Source of the DNA: Austropuccinia psidii
Taxonomy: Eukaryota > Basidiomycota > Pucciniomycetes > Pucciniales > Sphaerophragmiaceae
Assembly (NCBI GenBank): GCA_023105745.1
Contig: JALGQZ010000009.1
Span: 15,796,564 to 15,860,563, forward strand
Direction: 5' to 3'
Length of the DNA: 64,000 nucleotides
Below the pieces are notes generated by a model that saw only the letters and a list, made by a program, of their open reading frames with translations, had not been told where the DNA came from and ran no database searches. How positions within the stretch are numbered: the stretch's first letter is position 1; the number at the start of each line of letters is the position of its first letter. This document shows, piece by piece, positions 57,613-64,000 of this stretch. The position numbers and the translations under genes are program-made.

Positions 57613-60600
57613 TTTACTATTGGAGACAATAAGCACCAAAAATTTGCCTTTTTACCATTTAAGAGACAAATTGCAGTAAACCAAGTTACACCAGTCAGCT
57701 TAGAGTTAGAGAAATTCAAGTCTGAACAGTTAAATGAGGCTGAAATAAGCCTTCATCTGACTGATAAGCAAGAAAATGAACTTTCTTCCCTTTTGTATGA
57801 CCACAGAGGAGCATTTGCTTCAGACAAAGAACCTCTATGAGCAATCATTGGTCATGAAGCTGACATCATTCTTAACATTGAGAGACCTTATCCACCACTC
57901 TTAAGAAGACCTGCATATCCAGCAAGTCCAAAATCAAGAGAAGCTCTAGAAATTCATATCAAAGAGCTTCTAGACCTTGGTGTAATAAGAAAAGTAGGCC
58001 ACAATGAAGAAGTAGAAATAACTACACCAGTCATAGTGGCATGGCATAATGGAAAATCAAGAATGGTTGGAGACTTTGGAGCTCTGAACACTTACACTTT
58101 TCCAGACAGATACCCAATACCAAAAATCCAAATTGCCCTTACTCAAATATCTCAAGCAGTTTATATAACCACTATGGATGCCCTTAAAGGATTCCATCAA
58201 AATGTGGTGACACCAAGAGCAAGAAAATACTTGAGAATTATTGTTCATTGTGGAGTGTATGAATACTTGAGGATGCCCTTTGGTATCAAAAATGCACCTT
58301 CACACTTCTAAAGAATGATGAATGAAATCTTCCCTGAAGAACTCTCAGAAGGATGGTTGATCATTTGCATTGATGACATTATTGTCTGTTCCAAAACTTG
58401 GAAAGAGCACATGAACAGATTGTCCAGACTTTTGACAAAAATTCATTCAGTAAACATGAAAATCTCCTTGAAGAAATGTCATTTTGGATTTAAAGAACTT
58501 AAAGAACTAGGACATGTTGTATCTGGTTTGTCCATTGGAATTGACAAAATCAAATCTGCAGCAGTATTGCTAAAACCCATGCCTCAGAATAAGAAGGAAA
58601 TTAAGTCTTTCTTAGGTTTTGCAGGATATTACAGGCAACACATTAAAGATTTTGCATCCATAGCAAGACAGCTTTATAAATTGTGTGACAAAGACACAGT
58701 ATTTGAAATGACTGTTGACAAAGTCAAAGCTTTTTAGTCTCTAAGGGAAGCCTTGACCACTGCTCCACTCTTACTGATGCCAGACTTTAAATTGCCTTTC
58801 AAACTGTATATTGATGCATCAGGGGATGGACTAGGTGCTGCACTTCACCAAGTTCAGATCATAAATGATAAACCTGTAGAAGGACCCATATGTTTCATAT
58901 CCAGGCAAATCAAACCAACTGAAGCCAGATATGGGGCAAGTCAAATGGAATTTCTATGCCTTGTCTGGGCATTGGGGAAATTGAACTACTTCTTGAAGGG
59001 ATGTGTATTTGAGGTGATAACAGATTGTACAGCTGTCAAATCACTTTTAAACATGAAAACACCCAACAGGCATATGCTCAGATGGCAAATAGCCATACAA
59101 GAATACAGAGGCAATATGACCATTGTTCATAAGGATGGGAATATTCATAAGAATTCAGATGAAGTGAGCAGAGGGCCATTACCAAATAATATTGATAATC
59201 CTGCTTATGTTCCAGAAGAAGCTTCACCACACATCCCAATAGAAGGAATAAGTGTTATAGACTTGAACACCACCTTCTTTGAAGAAGTCAGAAATAGCTA
59301 CACTCAAAATAAGAATCGTAGCATCTTATGCCAATTACTTAACAAAGACAGCAAAGACAACTCTCTAATACATGCCTTGGATGAAGTATGGAAGAAATCT
59401 TATGATGAAGGAAGATTTCACCTACTGGATGGTATAATTTACCACAGAACCAAGCACACTTGTGTCATGAAAGTTGTGGACAGGTCATTAATCAATCTTG
59501 TACTGAAAGCATTCCATGATAGCCCCTTTTCAGGACATCTGTCTGAAGACAGAACAAGAGAGAAAGTAAAGACCTGCATATGGTGGCCAATGTGGCAGAA
59601 AGATGTTGCAGAGTATTGCAAGACCTGTGACAGATGCCACAAGGCAAATAAATCCACTGGCAAGAGACTTGGAAATATGATAAAAATCCAAGAACCAAGC
59701 AGACCTTGGGAAATTGTCCATATGGATTGGGTAACTGGACTACCACCAGGAGGTGACAAAAGCTATAATGCTCGCCTAGTAATTGTGGACAGATTCAGTA
59801 AAACTCCAATCTTTTTACCTTGTCACAAAGATGATACAGCCATTGATACAGCTCTTCTGAATTGGAATATAGTAGTATCATGGACTGGAATATTTACAAA
59901 TATCATTAGTGATAGGGATCTCAAATTCACTTCACCACTATGGACAAATCATCACCAATTATTTGGGACTAAACTGTCTTTCTCTACAGCCTACCACCCA
60001 CAAACTGATGGCCTGGCTGAAAGGATGATCCAAACCTTAGAGGACATGGTGAGAAGATTTTGTGCATATGGCCTTGAATTCAAAGATTGTGATGGATTTA
60101 CCCATGATTGGTGTACTCTGTTGCCAGCACTGGAATTAGCATATAAAAGATCAATCCATGCCAGTACCAATCAAACTCCTGCTATTCTAGAAAAAGGATG
60201 GAACCCCAAATTACCCCAAGATTACTTGAGGAAAGATGTAATTGAAATACATCCCACTGCTGCTAGCTTCAAAGGAATGCTAGACAAAGCTAGAAAGCAT
60301 GCAGTAAGGTGCATGGAGGACTCTTTTTCATATGCTAAAGACAAATGGGATAAATCACATGCAACTCCAGATTTCAAAGTGGGGGACCTAGTTCTTGTAT
60401 CCACCACTAACTTCAATAACATCAAAGGATTTAAAAAGTTGAAAGACTCCTTTCCAGGCCCTTTGGGATTAAGGCCCTCCATGGATAAAATGCTGTTGAA
60501 GTAGAGTTATCTGAAGAACTTAGCAATAAGCACCCTACATTTCCAGTGAGTTTGATAAAGCCATATAAATCTAGTGATGCTGATAAATTTCCCTTGAGGA

Positions 60601-60835
60601 ATAAGATTCCCCAACTTATACCTCCTATTGAGACATCTGGTACTAAGAAAATTACCAAAGTTCTTAAAGAAAGAAAATTAAGAACATTAAAAAGTAAGGG
60701 AATACCTTGTTAGGTACAGTGACCCAACTTGTGAAGATGAATGGTAAGAAGAAAAAGAAATACCAGAAGCTAATAAACTCCTCAGGAGATTCAGACACAC
60801 TCTAAATACCAATATTATAAAGTAATATTCTTTTT
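57613..60835 (+). pseudogene. pol: A2 pol: RT, RNase H, integrase, with four stops
   Basis: [45 protein letters not shown], then a TAA (58309) and [10 protein letters not shown], where the catalytic YIDD has Cys for Tyr (58366-58368). RNase [45 protein letters not shown] (normally [11 protein letters not shown]). Integrase: [27 protein letters not shown] (usually RDPKF), GLAERMIQ, then [12 protein letters not shown]. Stops lie at 57838 (TGA), 58309 (TAA) and 58735 (TAG); a further stop at 57610 precedes it. A frameshift near 60465 disrupts the C terminus, whose [12 protein letters not shown] continuation is visible at 60530. The full domain set makes it a good reference for the integrase deletion in A3. 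Confidence 0.9.
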
Positions 60836-60848
60836 TAGGGGGAGGGAA
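60836..60848 (+). other. polypurine tract of A2
   Basis: AGGGGGAGGGAA directly before TGTGAGCC. Confidence 0.8.
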
Positions 60849-62657
60849 TGTGAGCCTTAGAGGTAATTTCCTATACCCAAAAGAGCACAGATACAAAATT
60901 AACATATGAATATAAATAAAATAAATTTATTTATATTATTAAAATAAAAGTCAAAATATAAATATAAAATTATATTCAAAATTAAAAAATTAATTACAAT
61001 TTAAAAATAAAATGACATTAAATTTTGAAATTATAAAATTACATTTATACTTGAAAAAATCAAGTAAAAATGAATTTTTAACAAAATCGTAAATAAATAA
61101 ATAAATTTGGAAAAAAGTTGAATAAAAATTATTATAAATTTTTATCCAATAAAGAAACATATAAAAATTATTTCACCATTGGATTCATCATAAAAAATCA
61201 GGTGGGGTCACCTCTGAGTGAAATTTTTGTAACTCAACTCTAAATGAGCTTTAATTAAGTTTTTAGTATTTTCAATACAAATTTTGAAAATCCTCAAAAC
61301 TTTAATTTAATTCACACCACATGTGGTGTTAACCATCAATTTTTGTGTTAAAATTGAGGTGTTGTGTTTTGTTTAGAAGTTATGAGGAATTGAAGTATTT
61401 TCAATTGAATTCAAGTGAAATGTCAAAATGTGCACGGGTCTTACATAAGTGAACTTTGATTTACATATGAGTTATCAAGTATTACTGTATTGTACTGTAA
61501 AATTAAATTGAATTACATATGTAAATTATAAGTATAATATATGATGAGGAATTAAAGGAAAAATAAATTGGAAAGATTAAATTTGGGGGGGAAAAGGAAC
61601 TCCAGCTCTAAGGGGGAGCTAGACCCCCAAAATCCTTGTTAACAGGCATGTGGTGTCAAAATTCACGCAAAATATCATCACTTTTGGCCTGGAATCAAGT
61701 TACAGGGTCTGTGGACTCAATTGATGATGAGGTTTTGATACGAACCGGGGTAGTTTTAGCTTTTGCCAAGAGGGTAAAACTACCCTTAAGATAAAACAAT
61801 CATAGTAAAAACAGTTTTAACTGGTTTCTACGTCTCTTACACACATTCTGACGTGTTTTGAAGGCTCCAGACCAGGTATTGCTATAGTAATGGCTGAGTT
61901 AAGGGTCTAAAATGGCTAAAAATGGCTAAAAATGGCTTGAACCAGCCCTTTTTGGTCTAAACCAGGGTTCACTGATGCCATAATTGGCTTTTCTGTTGTA
62001 AGACTGTTTTTCACGACTGACAAGAGTAAATTTTACTTTTGGAGTAAGAGAATTGATGGCTATAACAGAATGTCTTCTTTGCCCCACTTTTCTCTTCATG
62101 TTAGAATCTTTTCCTTTTATAATTAGTTTAAACATTGTTAAACCAATCAAATCATTTTGAACCTTTTAACCACGTGAAGAAATAATTATAATCATTGTTT
62201 GTAACTTTTATAATCATTTTTACCCCTGAACCACCCCAAAAGTGAATTAAAGCATCTTTCATCACTGCAAACTTTGTCACTTTGTTTCCAAATTTACTCT
62301 GGTCACATTTGGGCATGTTTTCTCTTTAATATTCTTTTTAAAGACTTTGTTCTTTAATTAATTTCTTGCAGTTCTTTGCTCAATTAATTCCAATTGAAAT
62401 TGCTCTTGAAGAAATTTCTTTTGTAGCCTTAAATATTTCTTGTAGAGTATTTTTGGATACATTTTTATTGTTGGTAAAACAATAAATCTTTATAATATTA
62501 TTGCTTTGTACTAATTAAGTTATAAACAGTAGAATTGGCGTGTTTTCTCTTAAAAATAATATTTCTTACTATTTTTAATTGATTTTTACCTTATTCAAGT
62601 TTTGAGGACAGGAAAAGTACTTGATTTTTAATCAAAGTTTCATATCCACACCTTACA
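60849..62657 (+). repeat. 3' LTR of A2
   Basis: 1,809 bp, TGTGAGCCTTAGAGG...CACCTTACA, followed by GTCAC (target duplication, one mismatch against ATCAC at 33076). Confidence 0.92.
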
Positions 62658-62950
62658 GTCACTGTTTAGGTTACTCTCAGGTGTGACAACATTAAGTTCA
62701 ATATGAGTGGGGATAATATTTCTATTGATACGAATACTGATTCTAGAGTTATTTACAACTACTTCTGGGTCCTGTGCACTTCTTTCACCAAATATAACAG
62801 CTTCTGGATCATTGGGTGTGACTCTCCCCTCCTCTGGCTGAAGGTGGTTTTGTTTTTGCCGTTGTCTCCTTGTCTTCCCCTGGAAGCTTCCTGGGATTTT
62901 GAAGAATGTTGACTCTTGGCCACTGATCTCACTAGGGCAAATCTCACATC
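62658..62950 (-). pseudogene. gag: D1 gag N-terminal part
   Basis: The minus strand is open in the frame SEISGQES, IPGSFQGKTRRQRQKQN, RVTPNDPEAVIFGERS, EVVVNNSRIS and VVTPESNLNSD. It joins DALWLQMSQFAEETQK at 33080 once A2 is removed. Towards higher coordinates the frame meets stops near 62945 and fades. The start codon is not identifiable. It is Gln/Arg-rich like the overprinted start of gag in families A and B, so a similar accessory frame is possible but not shown. Confidence 0.7.
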
Positions 62951-64000
62951 AATTGTTGGCAATTTACTTCATGTCAAGCAAACCTCAAGCAGGATAAAAG
63001 TCAGACTCACATCAAGCGAGAATCAAGCAAACTTGCAGCACACGTCACACTCTGGTCTTTCACCAAAGCCTGTGAAATCCACCAATATTGGTTCCCATGT
63101 GCCTTCAACTGAGACTGCTAACCACAGGATCCTCCCTCAACCATCCAAAAGTTGGTAAAAATTACACAAGACCCGCCTGTTTCCACATGCACACATCAAA
63201 GAGTTCCTTCAGCCAGTCTCAATGTGGAGAAGGGGTGTGTGACTTCTAATGTCCTCCATGAAAGGACTTTGTCTCAGGGGGTGACACTGGTGGAGCCTGC
63301 CAAACAATCCCGCAGGTGCGGTTGTGTGTGTGACACGCAAACCAAGGACAAATGATGTGCTGTCCTAATTTTGTGTAGCCATGAAACAGCTCAGAATGAG
63401 TGGGTGAAATGGTTGGAGCCCTCCGCACAATGAAGTGGGTGCATGGGTGTATTACATGCACACAAAGGCAAAGAATGTGAGGGCCTAATGTCAAGTGGCA
63501 TCAACCATTTGGGGTGACACATGTAGAACCACTGTTGGTGTGTGCGGGTGCTTGCGCAGGGGCATGTGCAAGTGCAGATTAACTTGTGTGTGTGTCCTTA
63601 TGGGGGTGCATGTGTGGGTATGTAAGTGTGAGACTTGCGCATGTGGGGGGGCCAATTTCTGAAACCTACCTGCAAAAAGCACTCCCTAGGGCATGTGACT
63701 CCATGCAACTTACAAACATGCAATCTCCCAGGGACGCAATGTAATGCTGAGGCCCACTTGGATGATGGGCCAATCTTCCCCTTCCAACATGATGATGGTG
63801 CAGTGGCGTCATTTTAGATCCTGTGATATGTGAGTGTGTGGGTCATTGAATCATTGCAATTGGCTGATTAACACCATACCCAATGGCAAAATATTCATTT
63901 ATTTGTGGCCATGTGAACCAATGAGCTTTACTTGTCACAATGGCATGTTACTGCCACCAAATCTTGAGGAAGTTATTTCTCTAGCAAAATTCCTAATGAA
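62951..64000. other. right end: unresolved sequence, possible D1 leader, with degenerate tandem repeats
   Basis: I recognise no gene and no D LTR here. The composition changes to G/T-rich with many TGTG steps. A degenerate unit of 110-123 bp recurs with starts near 63282, 63405 and 63515 (TGACACTGGTGGAGCC, TGAAATGGTTGGAGCC, TGACACATGTAGAACC). A TGTG/GCATGTG-rich stretch follows (63537-63655). The short reading frames across it show no family features. It could be decayed D1 leader or flanking DNA. Confidence 0.4.

Larger units (their letters stand above)
33081..62657 (+). mobile_element. Element A2: family A Ty3/gypsy retrotransposon, split by A3
   Basis: A2 has a 5' LTR (33081-34905), primer binding site, accessory spliced frame, gag (35381-36206 and 55722-57612), pol (57613-60835), polypurine tract and 3' LTR (60849-62657). 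Its own length without the nested A3 is about 10.06 kb. Flanks are ATCAC at left and GTCAC at right, a five-base duplication with one change. It lies in the D1 gag frame; removing it restores NLNSDALWLQ. Confidence 0.9.
4872..62950 (-). mobile_element. Element D1: old Ty3/gypsy retrotransposon split by four insertions
   Basis: D1 is a minus-strand element in five pieces: 3' LTR and integrase (4872-7627), a 17-bp scrap (17638-17654), integrase N terminus, RNase H and RT (27964-29590), protease and gag (31050-33080), and gag N terminus (62658 to about 62950). The reading frame is continuous across each break once the insertion and one copy of its target duplication are removed. For example REKHTSA rejoins across both C elements, TRKEIEK across the solo LTR, and NLNSDALWLQ across A2. 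Its RT motif is YIAD instead of YIDD and its protease reads IDRRA where a DSG/DTG is expected, so it is inactive. The 5' LTR is not seen in the window. D1 is the oldest layer because everything else sits inside it. Confidence 0.85.

Noticed and set aside
57613..60504. RIP-like (repeat-induced C to T) mutation as the cause of the stops
   Set aside because: The changes are mixed: CAA to TAA fits C to T, but GGA to TGA and GAG to TAG are G to T, and frameshifts are common. No consistent signature.
63182..63817. Short frames at the right edge (for example 63635-63817) as small cysteine- or histidine-rich proteins
   Set aside because: Composition follows the TG/CA repeats; no start context, splice signal or second copy in the window supports coding.

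Overview
This 64 kb window holds almost nothing but long terminal repeat (LTR) retrotransposons of the Ty3/gypsy superfamily, stacked inside one another. AT-rich DNA, short introns (50-87 nt), a chromodomain integrase and the protein families all point to a fungus. My recollection, which I cannot check here, is that these polyprotein families are extremely abundant among predicted proteins of the rust fungus Austropuccinia psidii, so a rust (Pucciniales) is my best guess. I see no rRNA, tRNA or CRISPR. The only candidate cellular gene is a roughly 350 bp SNF2-helicase-like remnant near 4.5-4.87 kb.

Layout. I name four families A-D. At the left edge, the 3' LTR of element A0 (1-399, +) abuts a truncated minus-strand A1 (gag 400-2018, LTR 2495-4351). 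A flank of 520 bp follows (4352-4871). An old minus-strand element D1 then runs from its 3' LTR at 4872 to gag sequence near 62,950 and is split by four insertions: C1 (7628-17637, -), C2 (17655-27963, +), a solo D LTR (29591-31049) and A2 (33081-62657, +). A2 is split by A3 (36207-55721, -), and A3 by B1 (39959-50665, -). The series D1 > A2 > A3 > B1 is a four-level nest. Five-base target-site duplications support it: GCTTC for C2, CCTTC for the solo LTR, TTTAA for A3, CTGAT for B1, and one-mismatch pairs for C1 and A2. The interrupted reading frames rejoin exactly once the insertions are removed.

How the genes work. Each family encodes gag (capsid, CCHC zinc knuckle), aspartic protease, reverse transcriptase, RNase H and integrase. 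Family C adds a C-terminal chromodomain. Most copies are dead. B1 is the youngest: its 2,026-bp LTRs differ at roughly 15 positions by eye, and it has an 1842-codon gag-pol frame ending at a single-base frameshift near the C terminus.

Two accessory systems stand out. (1) Families A and B carry a second reading frame overprinted on the start of gag. Conserved splice signals remove an intron that contains the gag ATG and join an upstream exon in frame to the overprinted frame. In family A another predicted intron would create the start codon at the splice junction. Unspliced RNA would make Gag-Pol and spliced RNA a separate protein of about 280 residues. (2) Both family C copies carry, between pol and the 3' LTR, an antisense gene with its own 50-nt intron and a Cys pattern matching the fungal Zn2Cys6 binuclear cluster. 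A CGG/CCG-rich island lies upstream of it, the kind of triplet such proteins bind.
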